Origin: Chitinispirillaceae bacterium
Lineage (GTDB): Bacteria; Fibrobacterota; Chitinivibrionia; Chitinivibrionales; Chitinispirillaceae
Direction: 5' to 3'
DNA length: 15,587 nucleotides
Assembly: GCA_016926315.1 (NCBI GenBank)
Contig: JAFGOU010000466.1
Location: 1-15,587, forward strand
Part shown: in pieces, positions 7,141 to 13,621 of the stretch
Layout of the letters: the number at the start of each line of letters is the position of its first letter
Position numbering within the stretch: the stretch's first letter is position 1
Program-made: the position numbers and the translations under genes
Notes under the pieces: generated by a model
The model's input: only the letters and a program-made list of their open reading frames with translations
What the model was told of the DNA's origin: nothing
The model's database searches: none

Positions 7141-9252
7141 TTACACCACCCGTATCCGGATCATCGCCCGCGCGCCGTTCGCTTCCAGCACCGCAAGGTA
7201 AAGTCCCGCGGTCACCCGTTTTCCCTTGCCGTCATTCGCGTCCCATTTGACCATAAAATTTCCGCCCATGGTCATATCATCCACCAGGTTCCGCACCAGC
7301 CTGCCGCGGGCGTCGTAGATTTTAATCGAGACCCGTTGCGGTATGGAACGCACGGGAACGGCATATCGCAGCATGGTCGAGGTCACCACCGGGTTCGGCA
7401 GGTTCGGGGTTAACGCCAATCGTCCGGGCGTCTTATGGGTCTTGTCCTCCACCACCTGTCCCGGCCTGGTCGCCGTCTCGATCGCGATCAGTGACGTATA
7501 CGGCGTGACCAGCCCGTATTTTATCCCGAGCCGCTTGACCGCGTCCTTGAGTTCGGGCCGCTCGCCGTAGAGGGCGATCTGATCAAGCAGTGCATTGATC
7601 TTTGCCGAAGCCCACATACGCGGGATAAAGGGGTGACTTTTTTCTCCCTGGGGAAACGCGAGTCTCTGCGTCAGGGTGATCGGGGAGGCGCCCGATCTTC
7701 CCGTAAAAGAGACATCCCACGAGCCGGTGCCCTTGTAGCGACCGAGTACCGTGAGCTGGGCGGTGGCGAGCAGGTTCGGCAGCGGATTGGGCAGCACTTC
7801 CGAGGTGGCAAGCCCGCTGTAGCTGATCGCGCAATTCTTTATGAGCGGGTAGGAGATCATGCGCATGAACGCGGTCATGATGGAGGCGATGCTGTCATCC
7901 ACGGAAATACCGGCGTAGGTCCCGTTATTTTCTTTCGCAACCGCCCGCAGGAACGGTTCCTCGATCTCCTCCCCGATACCGAACGAATAGACCGCGATAC
8001 CGGCCTTATTGTACGCCTTGACCGTGTCGCGTACGCTCTGCGGCGTGGAGCTGACCGGCCAGGTCGGTTTGCCGTCGGTCAGGAACACCGCCGAATTCAC
8101 CGTGGTATCGCTCCATGCGGACGAAAGACCCAGCTTGAACGCGTCTTCCATGTTGGTAAGGCCCATTTCGGTAAGCTGGTCAACGAATGCGGCGGCCGCG
8201 GCTTTTTCCGCGGCAGTGGCGGTCACGAGATCGGCCCTGAAGGAGCGGGCGGAAGATGAAAAAACCACGATATTGAAAAGGTCCGCGGGGTTGAGCAGCG
8301 CGACCATGGATTTCAACGCACTTTTAAGCTGTGCTATCCGCGTGCCGGACATGGAACTTGAAATATCGGCAATGAAAACGACATTTTTCCCTAGAATTTT
8401 TACCGTATCCGGCGTGGTCACCCAGAGCACGTAATACGGATCGTCGCCCGTGGAGTCGAAAAACATGGCGTCCGGCATTCCGGGTTTCGGCACATAGGTC
8501 AGATTGTTCAGCGCATACCCTTCTGATTCGAGCTTGTAGGTGAGCCTGAAATCCTTGTCGGAGAAGGCGTTTTCATCACCGAAAACTCCCTCATACCCGT
8601 AATCACTTTTTTTTGTCACGTAATATCCGGCGCTGCCCTGGTGACTCGGCGAGGTGAGCGCCAGAATTTTTTTCTGGGTAGTCAGGGAATACCCAAGGGA
8701 AAACCGCTTCGGCGGTTTGGGAGAGGCGCCGGTGGTCTTGAGAAAGAACCGGTATTCGACCTGACTCAGCGTATAGGGCAGCAGTTCTGCATAGGTAATT
8801 TCGATGCGCCGCTCCTGGTGGACGCCTGACGGGTCGATGGGAAACACCCGGAGCTGAAACGAATTGTTCCCCATGTATTCAAGCAGCGCCGGGTCGACCC
8901 GCGGCCTGATCAGGCTGTCGAAGATCTGCCGCGCGGTATCGCGGTCTTTGACCGAGGCAACGGTGCGCACGCCGTTGATCCAGAGCGCGAGCTCGGTGAC
9001 GATGGCATTCGCCGGCAGCGGGAACACGAAGATCCCTTCGAGCTGCTGGCTGGTTTCGTTCCTGAACGTCTGGTCGACATGCGTCACCGCGATCTGGTCC
9101 GTGATCGTGACGTCGGCGTTATAGTTGGTGAGCCAGAGCGTTTTCATTGAATCATTCGACAGGGGGCGGCGGGCGAAGAGCGCGCCGACTGCCGAAGCCG
9201 AACCTGCAAGCATGGTTACCAGCAGTACTCCGAGGACAAGGCACCTGTTCAT
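7141..9252 (-). CDS. Secreted VIT and von Willebrand A domain protein with C-terminal sorting domain
   Basis: A complete 703-residue protein with the layout of bacterial inter-alpha-trypsin-inhibitor heavy-chain-like proteins. Residues 1-21 are a signal peptide (LVLGVLLVTMLAGSASA). A VIT domain occupies ~36-165 (TNYNADVTITDQIAVTHV, FVFPLPANAIVTELALWING). The VWA domain (~288-460) has a full metal-ion-dependent adhesion site: D296-x-S298-x-S300, T366 (MGLTNMEDA) and D393 (FLTDGKPT). The last ~90 residues (from PNLPNPVVTSTMLRY through IYDARGRLV to WDANDGKGKRVTAGLYLA) are a FlgD-Ig/type IX-like sorting domain, so the protein is probably anchored or released at the cell surface and may bind protein ligands. 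AAAGGAG lies eight bases before the ATG. The domain calls are strong; the ligand is unknown. Confidence 0.93.
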   Translation of the reverse strand: MNRCLVLGVLLVTMLAGSASAVGALFARRPLSNDSMKTLWLTNYNADVTITDQIAVTHVDQTFRNETSQQLEGIFVFPLPANAIVTELALWINGVRTVASVKDRDTARQIFDSLIRPRVDPALLEYMGNNSFQLRVFPIDPSGVHQERRIEITYAELLPYTLSQVEYRFFLKTTGASPKPPKRFSLGYSLTTQKKILALTSPSHQGSAGYYVTKKSDYGYEGVFGDENAFSDKDFRLTYKLESEGYALNNLTYVPKPGMPDAMFFDSTGDDPYYVLWVTTPDTVKILGKNVVFIADISSSMSGTRIAQLKSALKSMVALLNPADLFNIVVFSSSARSFRADLVTATAAEKAAAAAFVDQLTEMGLTNMEDAFKLGLSSAWSDTTVNSAVFLTDGKPTWPVSSTPQSVRDTVKAYNKAGIAVYSFGIGEEIEEPFLRAVAKENNGTYAGISVDDSIASIMTAFMRMISYPLIKNCAISYSGLATSEVLPNPLPNLLATAQLTVLGRYKGTGSWDVSFTGRSGASPITLTQRLAFPQGEKSHPFIPRMWASAKINALLDQIALYGERPELKDAVKRLGIKYGLVTPYTSLIAIETATRPGQVVEDKTHKTPGRLALTPNLPNPVVTSTMLRYAVPVRSIPQRVSIKIYDARGRLVRNLVDDMTMGGNFMVKWDANDGKGKRVTAGLYLAVLEANGARAMIRIRVV

Positions 9253-9275
9253 GGATGAACTCCTTTGTCAGGGTG

Positions 9276-9316
9276 GTTGAAGCAGTTTCTGCAACAGCAC
9301 CGTGTTCATGCATGAA
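9276..9316 (-). promoter_or_regulatory. Palindrome and leader hairpin upstream of the VIT-VWA gene
   Basis: TTCATGCATGAA at 9305-9316 is a perfect 12-bp palindrome, directly downstream (minus strand) of an AT-rich TTATATT that could serve as a -10 box. Between it and the ribosome site, GTTGCAG-AAA-CTGC(TT)CAAC (9276-9295) forms a hairpin with a two-base bulge. Neither has a recognised binding protein; a repressor site at the start point is a reasonable guess. Confidence 0.35.
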
Positions 9317-9353
9317 TATAACAAGGAAAAAACGCGCGGACTCCGTTACGGAG

Positions 9354-9378
9354 AAAAAAACGTTTTCGGCCAGAAAAC
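9354..9378 (-). terminator. Terminator candidate after the STAS/SEC14-like gene
   Basis: On the minus strand GTTTTC-TGGCC-GAAAAC forms a 6-bp stem with a 5-base loop (9378-9362), followed after one G by seven T (9360-9354). It starts 18 bases beyond the stop codon at 9396. A second small stem (CTCCG-TAA-CGGAG, 9353-9341) follows. The first stem is AT-rich, so efficiency is uncertain. Confidence 0.5.
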
Positions 9379-9395
9379 AGCAGGTAAAAAGGGGG

Positions 9396-9761
9396 TCAGG
9401 ACCTGGTCACCAGCCAGTTCTTAGCTTTTTCGGGGTCGTCGAAGTGGGCGATATCGCGCTTGCTGAAGGAGTTTACCGCATTGACGAAAATTCTGGTAAA
9501 CCCGGTAAGGCCAAAAGCGGCGGAGGCGATGATATACGGTTTATTATGCGCGGTGAACTCCTTGAAAAACTCTACCGTCTGTTTGTTGACCGCGCAGCCG
9601 GTAAGGTTGGTGAGAACCAGGAGCGACCGTTTGGGGTGTGAGGCGATGAACGGCCGGTAGGCGGCAATACGGTTTTTGATCTCATCGGTATCCTTGACTC
9701 CGCCGAAATCGAGTTGAACAATGGTACGACCATGGTGCCGGCACTTTTCAGTAATTTCCAT
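9396..9761 (-). CDS. STAS/SEC14-like (SpoIIAA-fold) small protein
   Basis: A 121-residue soluble protein resembling the STAS/SEC14-domain small-protein group. It shows an N-terminal GRTIVQLDFGGV strand, a central SLLVLTNLTGC strand-turn, EFTAHNKPYIIASAAFGLTG and a C-terminal DDPEKAKNWLV helix, matching the alternating pattern of that fold. Members are generally of unknown function; anti-sigma antagonist-like signalling or lipid binding has been suggested for the wider fold. I see no catalytic motif. No Shine-Dalgarno precedes the ATG. Instead a near-perfect promoter ends eight bases upstream of it, so translation is probably from a leaderless mRNA. It lies 81 bases downstream of spoVG in the same direction but has its own promoter. 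Confidence 0.8.
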   Translation of the reverse strand: MEITEKCRHHGRTIVQLDFGGVKDTDEIKNRIAAYRPFIASHPKRSLLVLTNLTGCAVNKQTVEFFKEFTAHNKPYIIASAAFGLTGFTRIFVNAVNSFSKRDIAHFDDPEKAKNWLVTRS

Positions 9762-9769
9762 ACGCTATG

Positions 9770-9798
9770 ATTATACCGACAAGGTAGCGCAAAAACAA
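9770..9798 (-). promoter_or_regulatory. Strong sigma70-type promoter abutting the STAS-like gene start
   Basis: Minus-strand TTGTTT (9798-9793) and a perfect TATAAT (9775-9770) are separated by exactly 17 bases. The predicted start point is at about 9762-9763, one or two bases from the ATG at 9761. The transcript would have essentially no leader. Confidence 0.75.
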
Positions 9799-9842
9799 GA
9801 CCAAACAACCACTCCCGCGGCCGTAAGGGGGCGAGAGGACGC

Positions 9843-10163
9843 TCAGCGGCGGTTTCCGACTTCGGCCTCCATGACCGCCTCCTGTGCGGCGTTTCCGGCG
9901 TCGTTCTGATAGTTCCACTCCTGCTCAAAGGCGTCGAGGACCCGCTCCTCGATCTTTTTCCTGAGCTCGTTGGAGATCGGGTGGGCAAGGTCCTGGAACG
10001 TTCCGTCCCTTTTTCGCCGGCTCGGCATGGACACGAAATAGCCATGGGAACCGCTGATGACCTTGAGCCCTCTCACGACAAAGGCGTTGTCGAACGTAAT
10101 GCTCGCAAACGCTTTGAGCTTCTCCTCGCAGCGGAGAGTTATGCGGACCTCGGTGATTTCCAC
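9843..10163 (-). CDS. spoVG: SpoVG family regulatory protein
   Basis: A 106-residue protein with the clear SpoVG core: EITEVRITL, KAFASITFDNAFVVRGLKV, GYFVSMPSRRKRDGTFQDLAHPI and NELRKKIEERVL. SpoVG proteins are small site-specific nucleic-acid-binding regulators, affecting sporulation, septation and capsule genes in Firmicutes and gene expression in spirochaetes; the role here is unknown. The GTG start at 10163 is preferred because AGGAGG lies six bases before it and family members begin at this residue. An in-frame ATG at 10202 would add 13 residues (including four His) that cover the ribosome site and are not family-like. The last ~20 residues (acidic, AAQEAVMEAEVGNRR) extend beyond the usual end. 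It is transcribed away from argF. Confidence 0.95.
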   Translation of the reverse strand: MEITEVRITLRCEEKLKAFASITFDNAFVVRGLKVISGSHGYFVSMPSRRKRDGTFQDLAHPISNELRKKIEERVLDAFEQEWNYQNDAGNAAQEAVMEAEVGNRR

Positions 10164-10169
10164 TATCGG

Positions 10170-10175
10170 CCTCCT
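10170..10175 (-). promoter_or_regulatory. Perfect Shine-Dalgarno that fixes the spoVG GTG start
   Basis: AGGAGG on the minus strand lies six bases before GTG at 10163. It falls inside the 13-residue extension implied by the longer ATG reading and so argues against that start. Confidence 0.85.
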
Positions 10176-10254
10176 GGTGTGATGATGATGCGCGCCGCGC
10201 ACGGTTCCCGCCCGCCACAGGCGAAAATCCCGAAAGCAAACGGCGTACCGGCAT

Positions 10255-10284
10255 AAAATAGCTATTATGCTTTCCCTTTGCCAA
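10255..10284 (-). promoter_or_regulatory. Probable spoVG promoter with imperfect palindrome
   Basis: Minus-strand TTGGCA (10284-10279) and TATTTT (10260-10255) are 18 bases apart, giving a leader of about 85 bases to the spoVG GTG. The spacer and -10 box lie within an imperfect inverted repeat at 10251-10270 (GCATAA / TTATGC arms around a TAGCTA core), which may be an operator. Confidence 0.45.
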
Positions 10285-10355
10285 GAGTTAAATGACGAAA
10301 GCGAATTCCTCCCGGAAGGCCATCCCGGAATACCGGCGGATGAATTTGTTGCCGT

Positions 10356-10398
10356 GGCACCGGTGGGAACTATTATTTTATTTTACATAACCGGTGCC
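10356..10398 (+). promoter_or_regulatory. Inverted repeat flanking an AT-rich promoter-like core upstream of argF
   Basis: GGCACCGGT (10356-10364) and ACCGGTGCC (10390-10398) are perfect 9-bp arms around a 25-base AT-rich stretch with TATTAT and TACATA elements. Each arm contains its own ACCGGT palindrome. This looks like paired operator half-sites bracketing the argF promoter. The arms do not resemble the AT-rich ARG box bound by ArgR, so the regulator is unknown. Confidence 0.5.
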
Positions 10399-10449
10399 GG
10401 AATGGTACGGTTATTCCTGTCCGGTTTTCTTGTCTGGCGGCCGTTTTCC

Positions 10450-11373
10450 ATGAACAAACACAAAGACCTGCTCTCCCTGCTGGAATTCACTCCCGATGAA
10501 ATCAGAAACATCATCGCCCTGGGGCGGGAGTGCAAGCGGAACCGCTTTTCAAAGGAGCAGAAAACATTCGCCAACAGGACCGGGGTGCTCATTTTCGAAA
10601 AACCGTCGCTGCGCACCCGTATCACCTTCGAGACCGCCATCCATGAACTCGGCGGGCATGCCCTTACCCTGACATCGGACATGGTAGGCCTCGGGAAAAG
10701 GGAAAGCGTCGAAGACGTGGCCCGTAACCTCGAGCGGCTGGTTCACCTGATCGTTGCCCGGACGTTCAGTCACGCCACGGTCGTCCAGCTGGCAAAATAC
10801 AGTTCCATTCCGGTCATCAACGCGCTTACCGATACCTTCCATCCCTGTCAGGCCCTTGCCTTTGCCATGACGCTCGATGAACAACGAGCGGCGGCGGCGG
10901 GGAAAAAGGTAGTTTTCATAGGGGACAGCAATAATGTCTGTAATTCAATCATGGTGATCTGCGCGAAACTGGGATACCATTTTACGGTGGCGTGTCCCAA
11001 AGGTTACGAACCCGTACCGGCGCTCCTGGAAAAAGTCGCAACGGCGGCGAAATCTTCCGGAAGCTCGATCTCCGTGACCAACGATCCTCATGCCGCGGTC
11101 GTGGACGCAACCGCCATCTACACCGACGTCTGGACGAGCATGGGGCAGGAGAAGGAGCAGGAGATCCGGAAAAACGCCTTCATGGCGTTTCAGGTCAACA
11201 AGGCGTTGCTTTCGAAGGCCCCGTCCGACGTTCTGGTGTCGCACTGTCTCCCGGCGCACCGGGGTGAAGAGATAACGAACGATGTTCTCGATTCGCCGGT
11301 ATCGGTCGCTTTTGACGAAGCAGAAAACCGGCTGCATGTCCAGAAGGCCGTTATTATAAAGCTGTTCTCCTGA
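10450..11373 (+). CDS. argF: Ornithine carbamoyltransferase
   Basis: A complete 307-residue enzyme that joins carbamoyl phosphate and ornithine to make citrulline in arginine biosynthesis, in the cytoplasm, usually as a trimer. The carbamoyl-phosphate motif is S53-L-R-T-R57, with HPCQ at 131-134. The ornithine loop is DVWTSMG (226-232) and the catalytic HCLPAHRGEE is at 265-274. The ATG at 10450 is chosen because family members begin with a short M-x-KDLLSLLE-type helix. The frame stays open back to an ATG at 10267, but those 61 residues are not family-like and run through the inverted repeat. No convincing Shine-Dalgarno is visible. It is the first gene of a seven-gene same-strand run, 15 bases before the KaiC-like gene; no other arginine gene is in the window. 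Confidence 0.96.
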   Translation: MNKHKDLLSLLEFTPDEIRNIIALGRECKRNRFSKEQKTFANRTGVLIFEKPSLRTRITFETAIHELGGHALTLTSDMVGLGKRESVEDVARNLERLVHLIVARTFSHATVVQLAKYSSIPVINALTDTFHPCQALAFAMTLDEQRAAAAGKKVVFIGDSNNVCNSIMVICAKLGYHFTVACPKGYEPVPALLEKVATAAKSSGSSISVTNDPHAAVVDATAIYTDVWTSMGQEKEQEIRKNAFMAFQVNKALLSKAPSDVLVSHCLPAHRGEEITNDVLDSPVSVAFDEAENRLHVQKAVIIKLFS

Positions 11374-11388
11374 TTCAAAGGAAAAGTC

Positions 11389-12159
11389 ATGAATGCACCA
11401 CGCACACCGTTCGGCATAAAGGCGTTCGACAAGATGATCTCCGGAGGACTTCTCTGCGGGTCGTCAAACCTGCTCGAAGGCGCGCCCGGCACCGGCAAAA
11501 CAACGCTTGCCATGCAGTTCATCTACAACGGCATCACCCAGTTCAACGAGCCCGGTCTTATTATTACGTTTGAAGAGTTTCCCCAGCAGTACTACCACGA
11601 CGCCATGCAGTTCGGCTGGGACTTTAAGCGTCTCGAATCGGAAGGAAAGCTTAAAATCGTTTTTTCCGACCCGCAGACGGCCATCGACGAGCTCTCCAAG
11701 ATGGACGGGCAGTTCGTGACGCTTATCGAGGAGAGGGGAATCAAGCGCGTGGCCGTCGACAGCATAACCCATTTCGAATCCCTTGCGCTCGACCCGCATG
11801 AGCTCCGCGAAATAGAGCGGACGTTCATAAACTCGCTCAAACGGGAGAACGTCACGAGTATATTGCTGCGCGAAAACGACAGCCTGCTCGGCCCGGTCAC
11901 CCAGATGTCGAGCAAAATTCCGTTCATTGTCGACTCGTACATGATACTGCGATACGTTGAAATCGACAGCGCCATCGAAAAGGCGGTCTGTATTCTCAAA
12001 ATGCGCGGCAGTGACCACCAGAAGGACATCAGGTGCTTCAAGATCACGGGCCGCGGCATTGAGGTCGAGCAGAAATTCAGCGGCCGGGAGGGGATCATGA
12101 GCGGCATTACGCACTCAACCCCCAAAGACGCATTCGTAAACGCTTTCGGAAAAAAATAA
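11389..12159 (+). CDS. Single-domain KaiC/RAD55-like RecA-fold ATPase
   Basis: A 256-residue protein with one KaiC-type RecA fold. Walker A is GAPGTGKTT (31-39), the adjacent catalytic glutamates are E62-E63 (ITFEEFPQQ), and Walker B ends in D124 (RVAVDSITHF). The C-terminal part ends in the usual ITGRGIEVEQKFSGREG pattern. Such single-domain RAD55/KaiC-like ATPases are thought to take part in signal transduction and often occur near two-component proteins; few have a known role. There is no second KaiC domain and no kaiB or kaiA nearby, so this is not a clock operon. AAAGGA precedes the ATG by nine bases. The stop overlaps the next start as TAATG, indicating translational coupling to the membrane protein that follows. 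Confidence 0.92.
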   Translation: MNAPRTPFGIKAFDKMISGGLLCGSSNLLEGAPGTGKTTLAMQFIYNGITQFNEPGLIITFEEFPQQYYHDAMQFGWDFKRLESEGKLKIVFSDPQTAIDELSKMDGQFVTLIEERGIKRVAVDSITHFESLALDPHELREIERTFINSLKRENVTSILLRENDSLLGPVTQMSSKIPFIVDSYMILRYVEIDSAIEKAVCILKMRGSDHQKDIRCFKITGRGIEVEQKFSGREGIMSGITHSTPKDAFVNAFGKK

Positions 12160-12470
12160 TGGCCATCCTGTCGTCAACCCCGCTTGAATACGTGCTTTTT
12201 ACCGGGTATGTGCTCTGCTTCGTGGTGCTCAACGTCTTTGCCGTGCTGGTGTCGCTGTTCTACCGTAAAAATTTCCAGCGCTCCTCCCCGCGCTGGGGGT
12301 TTCTCGTTTCCATGGTACTCTCCCTGGTGTTTCTTGCGACGCTTCTTGCGGCCCGGAACGGTTCTCTGTTTCTGGCAATGGCGTCGAGGATCGCGCTTGC
12401 CGGTGCGATCGTCACCTCGATGTTCAGCAGCCTGAGTCTCTACGTTCTCATGCGAAAGGTCCGGAAGTGA
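12159..12470 (+). CDS. Three-helix integral membrane protein, KaiC operon (first of pair)
   Basis: A 103-residue protein with no recognised family. Hydrophobic segments lie at ~11-35, ~46-65 and ~75-97. The loop between the first two (YRKNFQRSSPR) and the C-terminus (MRKVRK) are strongly basic, which by the positive-inside rule places both in the cytoplasm with the N-terminus outside. It overlaps the KaiC-like gene by one base (TAATG) and lies four bases before a second protein of the same size and predicted topology. It probably anchors or regulates the ATPase at the membrane; this is inference from context. Confidence 0.75.
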   Translation: MAILSSTPLEYVLFTGYVLCFVVLNVFAVLVSLFYRKNFQRSSPRWGFLVSMVLSLVFLATLLAARNGSLFLAMASRIALAGAIVTSMFSSLSLYVLMRKVRK

Positions 12471-12474
12471 CGGT

Positions 12475-12771
12475 ATGATTGAACCAACCGTGGTCTTTTT
12501 CGATCTCTCCGTGGCGCTCCTCATGCTCGTGCTCGCCTATCTGAGCAAGTGCCTTGGCGACGCCATGAAAACGCCGCCCTGGTTTTTGGGGATCTATGCC
12601 GCGATTTTTCTGGTCTGTACGGCCAGCGGGGCCGAAGTAGCCGCTGGAATGCTTTCTTTCACTCTTTCACCGCTCGTTACGCTGGGGATGCGTCTCGGGG
12701 CAGGCATTATCGCCCTCTGCGTCTGCATCAGGTACTGGCGCTGGCTTTTTTCCGAATTTTTCGGAGTATAG
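12475..12771 (+). CDS. Three-helix integral membrane protein, KaiC operon (second of pair)
   Basis: A 98-residue protein with no recognised family. Hydrophobic segments lie at ~7-24, ~36-52 and ~66-85. Basic residues in the first loop (KCLGDAMK) and after the last helix (RYWRWLF) again suggest N-terminus out, C-terminus in. Size and topology match the preceding protein, though sequence likeness is not obvious, so they could be distant paralogues or partners in one complex. The start is four bases after the previous stop, with GGAAG about seven bases upstream. It is followed after ten bases by a receiver-domain gene. Confidence 0.75.
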   Translation: MIEPTVVFFDLSVALLMLVLAYLSKCLGDAMKTPPWFLGIYAAIFLVCTASGAEVAAGMLSFTLSPLVTLGMRLGAGIIALCVCIRYWRWLFSEFFGV

Positions 12772-12781
12772 AGGAGCTGGT

Positions 12782-13183
12782 ATGAATGATCCCGTAAAAA
12801 TCCTTGTGATCGAAGATGACAAAGACATTGCCGATCTGGTCAAGCTGGTGCTGGAAACCGAGCTTTTCGAGGTGGAATCGGTTCTCGACCCGGAAATCGC
12901 CTGCGACAGGGCGAAAGCATACCACCCCGACGTCATCCTGCTCGATCTGCTCATGCCGAAGATGGACGGATGGACCGTTTTCAGGAAAATCAAGCAGGAG
13001 CGGTCGCTTGCCGACGTGCCGATCGCGATCCTTACCGCGAAATCGCAGCAGGTTGACCAGATGGTTGGACGCATCATGAACGCCGACGCCTATATCACGA
13101 AACCTTTCGGCAAACAGGAACTTATCGACAAGACCTATGAGCTTATCAGAAAAAGAAAAAAACCATCGGATTCTGGTTGTTGA
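12782..13183 (+). CDS. Stand-alone response regulator receiver domain (first)
   Basis: A 133-residue CheY-like protein with a receiver domain and no output domain. The acidic pair is D12-D13 (VIEDDKD), the phosphoacceptor is D55 (LLDLLMPKMDG), with T85 (ILTAKS) and K107 (ITKPF), so all conserved phosphorylation residues are present. It should pass signals through protein contacts, not DNA binding; the KaiC-like ATPase and the membrane pair are the nearest candidate partners. No histidine kinase is in the window. AGAGGAG lies close before the ATG. The end overlaps the next receiver gene by 47 bases, across an A-rich tract. Confidence 0.93.
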   Translation: MNDPVKILVIEDDKDIADLVKLVLETELFEVESVLDPEIACDRAKAYHPDVILLDLLMPKMDGWTVFRKIKQERSLADVPIAILTAKSQQVDQMVGRIMNADAYITKPFGKQELIDKTYELIRKRKKPSDSGC

Positions 13184-13580
13184 TGACGAAGCGGATGTTC
13201 TCGATTTTCTGACCATGTACCTCACCTCCCTTGGATGGGAAGTCACCACCGCCTCATCCGCGGCCGGTGCTTTTCATATCCTCGAAAAAAATGTTTTCTT
13301 TCTGGTGATGACCGACATCGCCATGCCCGACATGGACGGTTACGAGTTTGTTTCTCTTGTAAACAAAAAAATGGTCGGTTCCCGGCTGGTACTCATGACC
13401 GGTTTCGGCTACAACCCCAATCATACGCTTATTAAAATCAACAAATCGATCCGCCACCCCTGTCTCTTCAAGCCGTTTGATCGTGCCAAAGTCGCGGACA
13501 CGGTCCTCAAGGCGTGGCAGCAGTATCATAGCAACGGTGCCCCTCCCCCCGGCGGAAACGATACGCCGGCGGCCGAATAA
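13137..13580 (+). CDS. Stand-alone response regulator receiver domain (second)
   Basis: A 147-residue receiver protein in a different frame from the first. The acidic pair is D16-D17 (VVDDEAD), the phosphoacceptor is D60 ([11 protein letters not shown]), with T88 (LMTGFG) and K112 (LFKPFD). It has a slightly longer loop before the lysine and a low-complexity Pro/Gly tail ([14 protein letters not shown]) in place of an output domain. The ATG has no good Shine-Dalgarno, and the gene begins 47 bases inside the first receiver gene, so translation is probably coupled. Removal of one A from the A7 run at 13156-13162 would fuse both frames into one tandem receiver protein. Confidence 0.9.
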   Translation: MSLSEKEKNHRILVVDDEADVLDFLTMYLTSLGWEVTTASSAAGAFHILEKNVFFLVMTDIAMPDMDGYEFVSLVNKKMVGSRLVLMTGFGYNPNHTLIKINKSIRHPCLFKPFDRAKVADTVLKAWQQYHSNGAPPPGGNDTPAAE

Positions 13581-13621
13581 TACTCCGCGTCGTTCCGGCG
13601 CATCTGCTATTTTTTCCGTTC

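Noticed and set aside
7633..8259. 208-residue plus-strand frame opposite the VIT-VWA gene
   Set aside because: Arg/Gly-rich shadow of a strongly supported minus-strand gene, with no motif of its own.
10164..10202. Longer spoVG start at the ATG near 10202
   Set aside because: A perfect AGGAGG six bases before GTG at 10163 and the usual family start both favour the shorter form.
10267..10449. 61-residue N-terminal extension of argF
   Set aside because: The extension is not family-like and runs through the inverted repeat and AT-rich promoter-like stretch; the enzyme aligns from the ATG at 10450.
11464..12114. 216-residue minus-strand frame opposite the KaiC-like gene
   Set aside because: Antisense to a gene with intact Walker motifs; composition is typical of a codon-bias shadow.
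11389..12159. Circadian clock kaiC
   Set aside because: Only one RecA-like domain is present (clock KaiC has two), and no kaiA or kaiB is adjacent.
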